DNA of 8,203 nt from contig JASHRB010000559.1 of NCBI GenBank assembly GCA_030037575.1, positions 1-8,203 of the forward strand, read 5' to 3'. This DNA comes from Candidatus Sulfotelmatobacter sp. GTDB lineage: Bacteria; Acidobacteriota; Terriglobia; Terriglobales; Acidobacteriaceae. The notes under the pieces are model-generated. The model did not search any database and was not told the DNA's origin. It was given only the letters and a program-made list of their open reading frames with translations. This document shows, piece by piece, positions 1-7,274 of the stretch. The first letter of the stretch is position 1. The number at the start of each line of letters is the position of its first letter. Both the position numbers and the translations under genes were made by a program.

Positions 1-1
1 G

Positions 2-2227
2 TTGTTTCTCTACGACGAACGGCAAAACAGGGTGCAGATGCGCATGCTGGAGGTCATGAACGGTCAGGGGATCGCCTTTCCCGCAGATCTTCCAGCGGAG
101 GAGACCGTCACCTGGTGGGTCTACCACAATCAGAAGCCAGTAGTCATTGCCGACTCGTCCACAGAAAATCGCTTTGCAGCGGTGATGGAAATCCACCGAC
201 GGTTCGGTGTGCAATCGGCAGCTGTGCTTCCTTTAACCACCGCACATCGGCGAGTGGGCTCGCTTGCATTTGGGTCTGAACGTGGTGACGCCTACCCAGA
301 CGAGCAGGTGCGATTCTTGACTCTGGTGGCGGATCATGTAGCTTTGGCGGTCGATAACGCGTTGCGCGACGGGGAACGGCAGAGGATCGAAGACGACTTG
401 CGGAAACAAAAGGCGCACCTCGAGAAGTTATTTGAACTGGCACCAGAAGCGATTGCATTACGCGATATTGAGAATCGCGTACTGAACGTGAATCAGGAAT
501 TTACGAAACTGTTTGGGTATACGGCCGAAGAGGCACTGGGAAAGAACATTCATTCACTCATCGTGCCTGAGGAGCTGTGCTGCGAGTCGGAGGAATTACG
601 CCAAGCGCTGAAACGCGGTGAGCGCGTGAATGCCGAGGTAGTTCGGCGCCGGAAAGATGGCAAACGTCTGACAGTATCGTTTGTGGCCGCGCCCGTTTCC
701 GTGGAAGGTAGGCAGCCGGAAATCTACGGCATGTATCGCGACGTTACTGAGCGCAAGAAGGCTGGGGAGAAGCTGCGCCGCAGCGAGGCTTATCTGGCGG
801 AAGGGCAAAGATTGAGCCATACGGGAAGCTGGGCGCGCTGTGTGCGGACCGGCGACCTTTATTGGAGTGGCGAGAGCTATCGCATTTTCGCCGTTCCTCC
901 CGACACCAAAATGACCATGGATCTCTTTGTGAGCCACGTTCATTCCGAGGACCGCAAGTTTCTGCAGGAAACGATCGACCGGGCGCTCCGGGAGAAGAGC
1001 GATTATGAATATGATTTCCGGATCGTTAGGAATGATGGAGCTATCCGCCACATTCATGCAATCGGGCATCCCGTGCTGAACGATGGGAACGAGGTTACGG
1101 AATTCGTGGGCACTCACATGGACGTTACCGAACAGCGCGAATCGCGCGCAGCGCTGGAGCGGGCGTTCGAGGAAATTAAGCAGCTCAAAGAACAGCTTTA
1201 CCAGGAAAATGTGGCCCTGCGCGAAGAAATTGATGAGACCTCGATGTTCGAGGAAATCGTTGGCCAGTCTGCTACGCTACGCCAAGTACTGGACCAGGTG
1301 GAGACCGTCGCGAAGACCGATTCAACGGTTCTGATTTACGGCGAGACCGGGACCGGGAAGGAATTAATCGCCCGGGCCATTCATAATCTGGGTCGACGCT
1401 ATGCCCAGGCATTCGTCAAAGTGAACTGCGCCGCGATTCCCACCGGCCTGCTGGAAAGCGAACTCTTCGGACACGAAAAGGGAGCATTCACCGGCGCCAT
1501 CTCGCAGCGTATCGGCCGCTTTGAATTGGCAAATCATGGCACAGTGTTTCTCGACGAAATTGGCGAAGTGCCGCTGGAGCTGCAACCGAAACTGTTGCGG
1601 GTCTTACAGGAGCGGGAATTCGAACGCCTGGGGAACTCGCGCACCATGAAAACAGATGCGCGCCTGATCGCCGCCACAAACGGCGACCTGAGCGCGATGG
1701 TGGTGGAGAACGAGTTTCGCTCCGATCTGTTTTATCGCTTGCACGTGTTTCCCATTCGGGTGCCAGCGCTGCGCGACCGCAAGGAAGATATTCCAATTCT
1801 GGTGCGGCACTTCGTGCAGCAGTTCAGCCGACGACTGGGCAAGAATATTGACTCCATTCCGACCGCGACAATGACTGCATTGACCGAATACAACTGGCCG
1901 GGAAACATTCGCGAATTGCAGAACGTGATCGAGCGAGCCGTGATCGTTTCAACAGGACTAGTGTTGAAAGTCAATGTGACTGATCTCAAGCCCGTCCGCA
2001 TTGTCACCGGGCGCGAGGAAATCGAAGAATCGGATAACTCTGACGCGCATCGCGCCAAGAACGCTATGGACGATGACGAGCGTCGGCAGATTCTTAGGAT
2101 TCTGAAAGAGACTCACTGGACCGTGGGCGGCCCGGATGGCGCTGCCGCAAGGCTCGGCCTAAGACGTTCTACCCTGCAATATCGCATGCGCCGATTGGGA
2201 ATTCCAAGCAAGCGCGACAATTCGTAG
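2..2227 (+). CDS. sigma-54-dependent transcriptional activator, GAF-PAS-PAS-AAA+-Fis HTH (5' partial)
   Basis: This is an enhancer-binding protein that would remodel sigma-54 RNA polymerase by ATP hydrolysis. Residues are numbered from base 2. Residues 1-125 are the rest of a GAF domain. Residues 140-255 are a PAS/PAC module ending MYRDVTERKK, and 263-382 a second PAS (PAS_3-like, GSW near its start). A coiled-coil linker spans about 383-415. The AAA+ domain has Walker A GETGTGKE (447-454), the sigma-54-contacting GAFTGA loop (494-499), Walker B VFLDE (515-519) and FRSDLFYRL (572-580) with the arginine-finger region. A Fis-type helix-turn-helix closes the protein (about 695-741, GAAARLGLRRSTLQYRMRRLGI), resembling FhlA-type regulators. 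There is no receiver domain in the visible part, so input is probably ligand or redox sensing rather than phosphorylation. The GAF domain lacks its first strands and the frame is open to the edge, so the TTG at base 2 is not a believable start. The next gene run, behind a sigma-54 promoter, is the obvious target (inference). Confidence 0.95.
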   Translation: MFLYDERQNRVQMRMLEVMNGQGIAFPADLPAEETVTWWVYHNQKPVVIADSSTENRFAAVMEIHRRFGVQSAAVLPLTTAHRRVGSLAFGSERGDAYPDEQVRFLTLVADHVALAVDNALRDGERQRIEDDLRKQKAHLEKLFELAPEAIALRDIENRVLNVNQEFTKLFGYTAEEALGKNIHSLIVPEELCCESEELRQALKRGERVNAEVVRRRKDGKRLTVSFVAAPVSVEGRQPEIYGMYRDVTERKKAGEKLRRSEAYLAEGQRLSHTGSWARCVRTGDLYWSGESYRIFAVPPDTKMTMDLFVSHVHSEDRKFLQETIDRALREKSDYEYDFRIVRNDGAIRHIHAIGHPVLNDGNEVTEFVGTHMDVTEQRESRAALERAFEEIKQLKEQLYQENVALREEIDETSMFEEIVGQSATLRQVLDQVETVAKTDSTVLIYGETGTGKELIARAIHNLGRRYAQAFVKVNCAAIPTGLLESELFGHEKGAFTGAISQRIGRFELANHGTVFLDEIGEVPLELQPKLLRVLQEREFERLGNSRTMKTDARLIAATNGDLSAMVVENEFRSDLFYRLHVFPIRVPALRDRKEDIPILVRHFVQQFSRRLGKNIDSIPTATMTALTEYNWPGNIRELQNVIERAVIVSTGLVLKVNVTDLKPVRIVTGREEIEESDNSDAHRAKNAMDDDERRQILRILKETHWTVGGPDGAAARLGLRRSTLQYRMRRLGIPSKRDNS

Positions 2228-2262
2228 AAGATCTTCGAACAATCACTTCCTATCCGCCCGGA

Positions 2263-2291
2263 GTTTCCCCTAGCCGCCGCGTGTTTCCCCT
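2263..2291 (+). repeat. GTTTCCCCT direct repeat, 20-base period
   Basis: Two identical nine-base copies of GTTTCCCCT lie at 2263-2271 and 2283-2291, starting exactly 20 bases apart. That is about two helical turns, so both would face the same side of the DNA. They sit roughly 190-215 bases upstream of the predicted sigma-54 start. They could be operator half-sites or a chance duplication; the function is unknown. Confidence 0.4.
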
Positions 2292-2329
2292 TGCTTTTTG
2301 TAAACCCACTGATTGTTAGTGCCCAAAAA

Positions 2330-2370
2330 TGCCAAACTGCCAATCCACCCGTGTTGAGCATTGTTTGGCA
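2330..2370. promoter_or_regulatory. putative activator binding site (UAS): inverted repeat TGCCAAAC / GTTTGGCA
   Basis: A perfect eight-base inverted repeat is present: TGCCAAAC at 2330-2337 and GTTTGGCA at 2363-2370, separated by 25 bases. A further TGCCAA half-site lies at 2338-2343, and TTGGCA recurs at 2453-2458 overlapping the -24 element. The repeat is centred about 130 bases upstream of the predicted transcription start, the usual distance for a sigma-54 enhancer. Fis-type HTH activators bind as dimers to inverted repeats, so the neighbouring activator is the natural candidate (inference). The long gap between the arms means it may be two separate sites rather than one. Confidence 0.5.
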
Positions 2371-2453
2371 GCAGCTCTAGGCTCGATGAGAAAACAAGAT
2401 GCTATGTGTTTTGTTCGCAGAGAGTTGCGTTCGTTTTTGCTCTACGGTTCATT

Positions 2454-2469
2454 TGGCAAGCCGCTCGCA
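2454..2469 (+). promoter_or_regulatory. sigma-54 (-24/-12) promoter of the efflux operon
   Basis: The sequence TGGCAAGCCGCTCGCA matches the sigma-54 consensus TGGCACG-N4-TTGCA at all but two defined positions. The invariant GG (2455-2456) and GC (2467-2468) have the required 10 bases between them. Transcription would start near 2480, giving a leader of about 43 bases before the ATG at 2523. The presence of a GAFTGA-containing activator gene immediately upstream strongly supports the call. No convincing sigma-70 promoter was seen in the same region. Confidence 0.75.
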
Positions 2470-2522
2470 CAACATCCACGTGAACCTGATTGTAAAAGCA
2501 CGAAAAAGCTGGACGTAAACGT

Positions 2523-2861
2523 ATGAAGCTCGCAGCCAATAACGCAACTCTTCGGATCGCGGTAGGCCTAGCGGAGGATGTGGACACGTGGACCCTATGT
2601 GGCGGCCTTTCGGGAAGGATGTCCGACGGACTGGCGAGGAGTTGGAAGAACGCGCGCAGCCAAAGTGACGGGCGCGAATTCGTTGTCAATCTGATCGAAG
2701 TGACTTCGGTAGACGAGCGTGGCGAGCAAGTGCCGATGGAAATGACGCGGAAGGGTGTTCGCTTCATCGTCCGGGGCCTTTACCTGACCATTCTACTGGA
2801 AGATTTGCGGGAACGTTGCAAGCAGGAGAATGAACGATGTGGATCGTTCGAATTGCGTTAG
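2523..2861 (+). CDS. small STAS-like domain protein, first gene of efflux operon
   Basis: The 112-residue product has the layout of a single STAS domain, with no signal peptide or membrane segment, so it is probably cytosolic. A strand-like WTLCGGLSG (23-31) leads to a helix with a tryptophan (DGLARSWKNAR, 35-45). The core strand is EFVVNLIEVTSVDERG (52-67), followed by a helix and the strand VRFIVRG (79-85). SpoIIAA-type anti-anti-sigma factors carry D-S-S-G at the 64-67 position; here it is D-E-R-G, so the usual phospho-acceptor serine is absent. The start ATG at 2523 has only a weak GGA at 2511-2513 upstream. The 3' end overlaps the permease gene by 25 bases, implying co-translation. STAS membership is recognised by pattern and is moderately sure; its role with the pump is unknown. 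Possibilities are a partner-binding regulatory domain or a remnant. Confidence 0.75.
   Translation: MKLAANNATLRIAVGLAEDVDTWTLCGGLSGRMSDGLARSWKNARSQSDGREFVVNLIEVTSVDERGEQVPMEMTRKGVRFIVRGLYLTILLEDLRERCKQENERCGSFELR
2824..2828 (+). promoter_or_regulatory. Shine-Dalgarno of permease gene
   Basis: AGGAG lies inside the end of the STAS-like gene, eight bases before the ATG at 2837. It supports that start over the out-of-frame ATG at 2830, which sits only one base after the AGGAG. Confidence 0.75.
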
Positions 2862-5800
2862 ATCGTCCGTATACGTTCGTGGTGCTGGCTCTGCTGCTCC
2901 TCATCCTCGCCCCGGTCGTGATCACGCGGACGCCCACGGATATTTTCCCGAGCATCAACATTCCGGTGGTGGCTGTGGCGTGGCAATACACGGGCCTGAA
3001 TCCGGAAGAACTCGAAGGCCGGTTGACCAGCGTCTACGAACGGGTTCTGACGACGACGGTCGACAATATCGAGCACATTGAGTCGACGACGGTAAACGGT
3101 CAAGCGATCGTCAAGATTTTCTTACAACCCACAGCCAGCCTCGATACCGCCAACGCTCAAGTCACCGCTATCTCCCAGGCGGTTCTCCGCCAGCTGCCGC
3201 CGGGGACATTACCACCGCTGATCATTAACTACAGCGCATCCAGTGTTCCCATTCTGCAGCTGGGGCTTAGCGGCAAGGGGCTGTCCGAACAGCAACTCAA
3301 CGACATGGGGCAAAACTTTGTTCGCCCGCAGCTGGTCACTGTGCCCGGAGCTGTCATTCCCTGGCCTTACGGCGGCAAACAGCGGCAAATCATGATTGAT
3401 CTAAATCAGGACCTGCTTCAGGCCAAAGAATTGTCCCCGCAGGATGTACTGAATGCATTGACGAATCAGAATTTGGTCTTGCCCGGCGGCACTGCCAAGA
3501 TCGACCAGTTCGAATACGACGTGCGCGTAAATTCAAGCCCGCGAACGGTGGTGGAGCTGAATGATCTGCCGATCAAGCAAACGGGAAGCACAACGATTTA
3601 TCTCCGTGACATTGCCAACGTTCGCGACGGGTTCGCTCCGCAAACCAACATTGTGCGTCAGGATGGCCATCGCGGAGTGCTGTTAAGCGTTTTGAAAGCG
3701 GGCACGGCATCGACAGTCAGCGTGGTGCAAGGGATTCGCAACATGCTGCCGCGTGTGGCGCAAACACTTCCACCGGAACTGAAGATCGAGCCGCTCGCCG
3801 ACCAGTCGATCTTTGTCAAGGGCGCGGTCAGCGGGGTAATCCGCGAAGCCTTAATTGCGGCTTGCCTCACGGCCCTGATGATCCTGCTCTTCCTGGGAAG
3901 CTGGCGCAGCACTCTGATCATTGCGGTTTCAATTCCCCTATCGATTCTGACATCGGTCATCGTCCTGAGCTTCCTGGCGCAGACCATCAACATCATGACT
4001 CTTGGCGGGTTGGCGCTTGCCGTCGGAATCTTGGTCGACGATGCCACCGTGGAAATCGAAAACATCGAGCGCAATCTCGCCCAGGGCAAGGAAATCAAAC
4101 GCGCCATCCTGGATGGTGCCTCGCAGATCGCCGTCCCGGCATTCGTTTCTACGCTTTGCATCTGCATTGTGTTCCTGCCTATGTTTTTCCTCGCGGGCGT
4201 ATCGAAATACCTGTTTGTGCCGTTGGCCGAAGCCGTCTTATTCGCCATGCTGGCATCGTATTTCTTCTCGCGAACTATCGTCCCCACGATGGCGATGTAT
4301 CTGCTGAGAACGGGTGAACACGCGAGGGGCTCGCACGGATTTTTCTCGCGATTGCAGCAGGGTTTCGAGAGAGGTTTTGAGCGGCTCCGGCTCTCCTATC
4401 AGCTGCTCCTGAATGCTGCCGTCCATCGCCGCCCGATATTCATTCCGGCTTTCTTAGTGGTTTGCCTTTCGGCGTTCTTGCTAGTTCCGTGGCTCGGCCA
4501 GAATTTCTTCCCCGACAGTGATAACGGCCAGTTCATCTTGCATATGCGGGCACAAACAGGAACTCGTATCGAAGAGACCGCCCGCGTCTGCGACCTGATC
4601 GAAGCTTCGATCCGCCAGCAGATTCCGGCCCAGGAAGTCGACAATATCCTCGACAACATCGGCCTGCCCTACAGCACGATCAATTACATGCACTCTACCT
4701 CCGGTCTGATTGGTGCGTCCGACGCTGACATCATGGTTTCTCTGAAGGAGAAACATCATCCCACCGCAAACTACGTTCGTGCATTGCGCAAAACGCTGCC
4801 GCGCGATTTTCCCGGTGTGACTTTTTACTTCCTGCCGGCTGGCATGGTGACGCAGGTGCTGAATTTTGGCTTGCCGGCACCGATCGACATTCAGATCGAC
4901 GGAAATGACATTGAGGGGAATCGTCAGGCCGCAGAGAAGATGCTGGCGGAATTACGCCACGTGTCCGGTTTAACCGATCTGCGTATCCAGCAGCAGTTCG
5001 ATTACCCGACATACGACATCAATGTTGATCGCACGAAGGCGGCACAGGGTGGTCTGACTGAGCGCAGTGTGGCATCGAGCGTTCTCAATTCGCTCAGCGG
5101 CAGTTTTCAAATCACGCCCATGTTCTTCTTGAACTGGAAGAACGGCGTGAACTACAACCTCGTGACGCAGACGCCGCAGTATAGCGTGCATTCCCTGCCC
5201 GACCTCGAAAACACGCCGATAACAGCTGGAGATGGGTCACGCCCCGGCATTCTTGCCAACGTTGCGTCGGTGAAGCGATCGAACGAGATGGAATCCATCA
5301 GCCACTACAACATTCGCCGCATCGTTGAGATTTATGGCTCGGTTCAAGACCGCGATCTGGGGTCCGCTGCACGCGACATCAACCGCATTGTGGATGCTGA
5401 TGGCAAGATGCTGCCGCGCGGTAGCTTTGTCACGATTCGGGGGCAGATTCGAACCATGCGCAGCTCTTATCGGGGATTGCTGGCTGGGCTGGGATTTTCG
5501 ATTGTGCTGGTCTACCTGCTGATCGTGGTCAATTTTCAGTCGTGGCTCGATCCTTTCGTCATCATCACGGCACTTCCTGCAGCGCTCGCCGGTATCGTCG
5601 TTTTCCTCTTCGTGACGCACACGACGCTCAGTGTCCCCGCGCTGATGGGCGCGATTATGTGCATGGGTGTGGCGACCGCCAACAGCATTCTGGTCGTTTC
5701 GTTCGCCAAAGAACGATTACTGCACCACGGCGACGCCATCGAAGCAGCAATTGAAGCCGGATTCACCCGCTTCCGTCCGGTGCTGATGACTGCGCTGGCC

Positions 5801-6013
5801 ATGATCATCGGCATGGTTCCCATGGGGTTGGGATTGGGAGACGGCGGCGAGCAGAATGCTCCTCTCGGCCGCGCTGTGATCGGAGGACTGCTGTGCGCGA
5901 CGGTGGCGACGCTGATTTTTGTTCCCTCGGTTTTTAGCCTGATGCATCGTGGGCATCCGGTGGAAAAATCGAACGTGCCAGTCAGCCAGGAAGGAAAACC
6001 AACTCATGCGTGA
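2837..6013 (+). CDS. RND efflux transporter permease subunit (AcrB/HAE1-like)
   Basis: This is the inner-membrane, proton-driven pump of a tripartite efflux complex. Its 1058 residues match the usual HAE1 length (AcrB about 1050). TM1 is near 13-31, followed by a large periplasmic loop. TM2-TM6 occupy about 337-490, TM7 about 533-553, a second periplasmic loop follows, and TM8-TM12 span about 877-1040. The TM4 motif GILVDDATVEIENIERN carries the paired aspartates D401/D402 equivalent to AcrB D407/D408. R978 and T985 (RFRPVLMT) align with AcrB R971 and T978. The TM10 motif reads GVATANSILVVSFAKE, so AcrB K940 is replaced by A948. The N-terminus (DRPYTFVVLALLLLIL, then TPTDIFPSINIPVV) is typical of the family. 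The gene overlaps both neighbours and is followed by its adaptor, an order found in one clade of these systems rather than the adaptor-first acrAB order. The substrate cannot be inferred. Confidence 0.96.
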   Translation: MWIVRIALDRPYTFVVLALLLLILAPVVITRTPTDIFPSINIPVVAVAWQYTGLNPEELEGRLTSVYERVLTTTVDNIEHIESTTVNGQAIVKIFLQPTASLDTANAQVTAISQAVLRQLPPGTLPPLIINYSASSVPILQLGLSGKGLSEQQLNDMGQNFVRPQLVTVPGAVIPWPYGGKQRQIMIDLNQDLLQAKELSPQDVLNALTNQNLVLPGGTAKIDQFEYDVRVNSSPRTVVELNDLPIKQTGSTTIYLRDIANVRDGFAPQTNIVRQDGHRGVLLSVLKAGTASTVSVVQGIRNMLPRVAQTLPPELKIEPLADQSIFVKGAVSGVIREALIAACLTALMILLFLGSWRSTLIIAVSIPLSILTSVIVLSFLAQTINIMTLGGLALAVGILVDDATVEIENIERNLAQGKEIKRAILDGASQIAVPAFVSTLCICIVFLPMFFLAGVSKYLFVPLAEAVLFAMLASYFFSRTIVPTMAMYLLRTGEHARGSHGFFSRLQQGFERGFERLRLSYQLLLNAAVHRRPIFIPAFLVVCLSAFLLVPWLGQNFFPDSDNGQFILHMRAQTGTRIEETARVCDLIEASIRQQIPAQEVDNILDNIGLPYSTINYMHSTSGLIGASDADIMVSLKEKHHPTANYVRALRKTLPRDFPGVTFYFLPAGMVTQVLNFGLPAPIDIQIDGNDIEGNRQAAEKMLAELRHVSGLTDLRIQQQFDYPTYDINVDRTKAAQGGLTERSVASSVLNSLSGSFQITPMFFLNWKNGVNYNLVTQTPQYSVHSLPDLENTPITAGDGSRPGILANVASVKRSNEMESISHYNIRRIVEIYGSVQDRDLGSAARDINRIVDADGKMLPRGSFVTIRGQIRTMRSSYRGLLAGLGFSIVLVYLLIVVNFQSWLDPFVIITALPAALAGIVVFLFVTHTTLSVPALMGAIMCMGVATANSILVVSFAKERLLHHGDAIEAAIEAGFTRFRPVLMTALAMIIGMVPMGLGLGDGGEQNAPLGRAVIGGLLCATVATLIFVPSVFSLMHRGHPVEKSNVPVSQEGKPTHA
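5988..5995 (+). promoter_or_regulatory. Shine-Dalgarno of adaptor gene
   Basis: AGGAAGGA lies within the end of the permease gene, 10 bases before the ATG at 6006. It supports that start. A second purine-rich stretch, AAAGGGG (6032-6038), precedes the in-frame ATG at 6048, which could be an alternative start. Confidence 0.6.
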
Positions 6014-7274
6014 AAGCTTGGATGTGCAATCAAAGGGGACGACGCCCATGACGGTGGAAGAAAAAACAGTGGAAACGGTAGAGCGACAGCCTACCGAAGC
6101 GGTGGCAACGCGAAACAGTTCTTCAAAAACAAGCCTTCCGCGCGGTGTTGTACTCCTCCTGTGCGCAGTTGCGGTTGCCATCGCGATAGGGATTCCATTC
6201 GGAATTCACTCACGCGTGGCTGACGCGGCTAACCTGGCACGGGCGACAAATCAAGCGGCTATTCCGAACGTCATCGTGGTTCGTCCACAACCGGCGACTC
6301 GGGCACAGGAGTTGGTATTGCCCGGCAACACTCAGGCGTTCATCGATTCCCCGATTTACGCACGGACTAATGGATATTTGAAGCGCTGGTATGTCGATAT
6401 CGGAGCCCGTGCGCGGCAGGGTCAGTTGCTGGCGGAAATCGAAACCCCGGAACTCGACGAGCAACTGCGGCGGGCTCGAGCCGAGCTGGCCACAGCCGAA
6501 GCCAATCTCAATCTTTCCCAGATCACCGCGGAGCGAGACGAGAATTTGCTGAAGACCCATTCGGTCTCGACCCAGGAGCGCGACAACGCCGTCAACGCCA
6601 ACGCTGCGAATAAAGCAACGGTTGAGTCAAACCAGGCAAATGTTGCGCGGCTAGAGCAGTTGCAGGCATTTGAAAAAGTCTACGCCCCATTTGATGGCGT
6701 GATCACTGCGCGGAGCACGGACGTGGGCGCGCTGATCGACGCCGGCGCCAATGCGCCGAAGGAATTGTTCCACATTGCCGCCATCAGTAAATTGCGCGTC
6801 TACGTCTCGGTTCCGGAGGTTTATTCGCACGCCGCGGTTTCCGGGGCGGACGCGCAACTGATGCTGGATGAGTATCCGGGAGAAAAATTCCGCGGAACGA
6901 TCGTAAGAAATTCGGACTCAATCGACGCTGTTTCTCGAACACTGCTGGTCGAAGTTGACATCGACAACAGCCGCGGCAGGCTCATGCCCGGCGCCTATGT
7001 GCAGGTTCACCTGCAGCTGCCGGCCAACGCTCGATCTTTGACAGTGCCATCGAATGCGCTCATCTTCCGCAGAGAGGGATTGCAGGTTGCGGTTGTGCGC
7101 GATCAAAAAGCGCAGCTGGTGGCGATAACGCCCGGCCACGATTATGGCGACAGCATGGAAGTTCTTGCCGGACTCGAGCCTCAGGACGAAGTGATCTTGA
7201 GCCCTTCGGACTCGCTGATCAGTGGGACCCCGGTGCAAATCAGTAGCCCGAAGTCAGACGGAGGCAGACAATGA
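6006..7274 (+). CDS. RND efflux periplasmic adaptor (membrane fusion protein)
   Basis: The product links the permease to the outer-membrane channel. From ATG 6006 it has 422 residues: a polar cytoplasmic tail (1-45), one hydrophobic anchor (about 47-67, GVVLLLCAVAVAIAIGIP) and a periplasmic body. The first half-lipoyl segment is at about 105-150 (ARTNGYLKRWYVDIGARARQGQ). An alpha-helical hairpin rich in A, E, N and Q spans about 150-215. The second half-lipoyl segment is at 225-248 (VYAPFDGVITARSTDVGALI). The beta-barrel runs from about 263 to 340 and includes MPGAYVQV at 327-334, and the membrane-proximal domain ends the protein. There is no lipobox cysteine, so it is anchored by its TM helix rather than by lipid. 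The start overlaps the permease stop by eight bases and has a good Shine-Dalgarno. In-frame codons extend upstream to 5949 but have no support. ATG 6048 (408 residues) is a possible alternative start. Confidence 0.94.
   Translation: MRESLDVQSKGTTPMTVEEKTVETVERQPTEAVATRNSSSKTSLPRGVVLLLCAVAVAIAIGIPFGIHSRVADAANLARATNQAAIPNVIVVRPQPATRAQELVLPGNTQAFIDSPIYARTNGYLKRWYVDIGARARQGQLLAEIETPELDEQLRRARAELATAEANLNLSQITAERDENLLKTHSVSTQERDNAVNANAANKATVESNQANVARLEQLQAFEKVYAPFDGVITARSTDVGALIDAGANAPKELFHIAAISKLRVYVSVPEVYSHAAVSGADAQLMLDEYPGEKFRGTIVRNSDSIDAVSRTLLVEVDIDNSRGRLMPGAYVQVHLQLPANARSLTVPSNALIFRREGLQVAVVRDQKAQLVAITPGHDYGDSMEVLAGLEPQDEVILSPSDSLISGTPVQISSPKSDGGRQ
7260..7264 (+). promoter_or_regulatory. Shine-Dalgarno of outer-membrane factor gene
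   Basis: GGAGG lies six bases before the ATG at 7271, within the last codons of the adaptor gene. Together with the ATGA stop/start overlap it indicates translational coupling. Confidence 0.75.

Larger units (their letters stand above)
2228..2522. other. intergenic regulatory region between activator gene and efflux operon
   Basis: This 295-base stretch contains no credible gene. From left to right it holds a 10-base palindrome just after the activator stop (2227-2236), two GTTTCCCCT direct repeats 20 bases apart (2263-2271 and 2283-2291), and a cluster of TGCCAA/TTGGCA half-sites including an inverted repeat (2330-2370). A more AT-rich interval follows (about 2391-2440), then a -24/-12 promoter (2454-2469). 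I see no GC-rich hairpin followed by a T-run, so there is no obvious intrinsic terminator for the activator gene. Confidence 0.8.

Noticed and set aside
2..4. TTG at base 2 as the true start of the activator gene
   Set aside because: The GAF domain is already under way at this point, so the real start must lie left of the window.
2227..2236. Perfect palindrome GAAGATCTTC at the activator stop codon, considered as a terminator or operator
   Set aside because: It has no loop and no following T-run, so it cannot be an intrinsic terminator, and nothing else supports a binding-site role.
2391..2412. AAAACA / TGTTTT inverted repeat considered as an IHF or bending site between enhancer and promoter
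   Set aside because: The interval is somewhat AT-rich, but I could not match the IHF consensus, and a six-base AT-only repeat is weak evidence.
2329..2526. A 65-codon forward reading frame in the intergenic region, ending in an ATGA overlap with the STAS-like gene
   Set aside because: It covers the proposed enhancer and promoter, begins upstream of the predicted transcription start, has no clear Shine-Dalgarno, and its translation shows no recognisable protein character.
3658..4287. A 209-codon reverse-strand reading frame inside the permease gene
   Set aside because: It lies fully opposite a well-conserved membrane region, including the TM4 DD motif. Its product has no recognisable domain, and such open antisense frames are common in GC-rich genes.
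5949..6005. Upstream extension of the adaptor gene within the permease 3' end
   Set aside because: The frame is open by chance. The ATG at 6006 has a good Shine-Dalgarno and gives the usual adaptor N-terminus, while the earlier start would overlap the permease by 65 bases.
5717..6181. A 154-codon reverse-strand frame across the permease/adaptor junction
   Set aside because: It is a shadow of two confidently identified overlapping forward genes, and the translation looks compositional.
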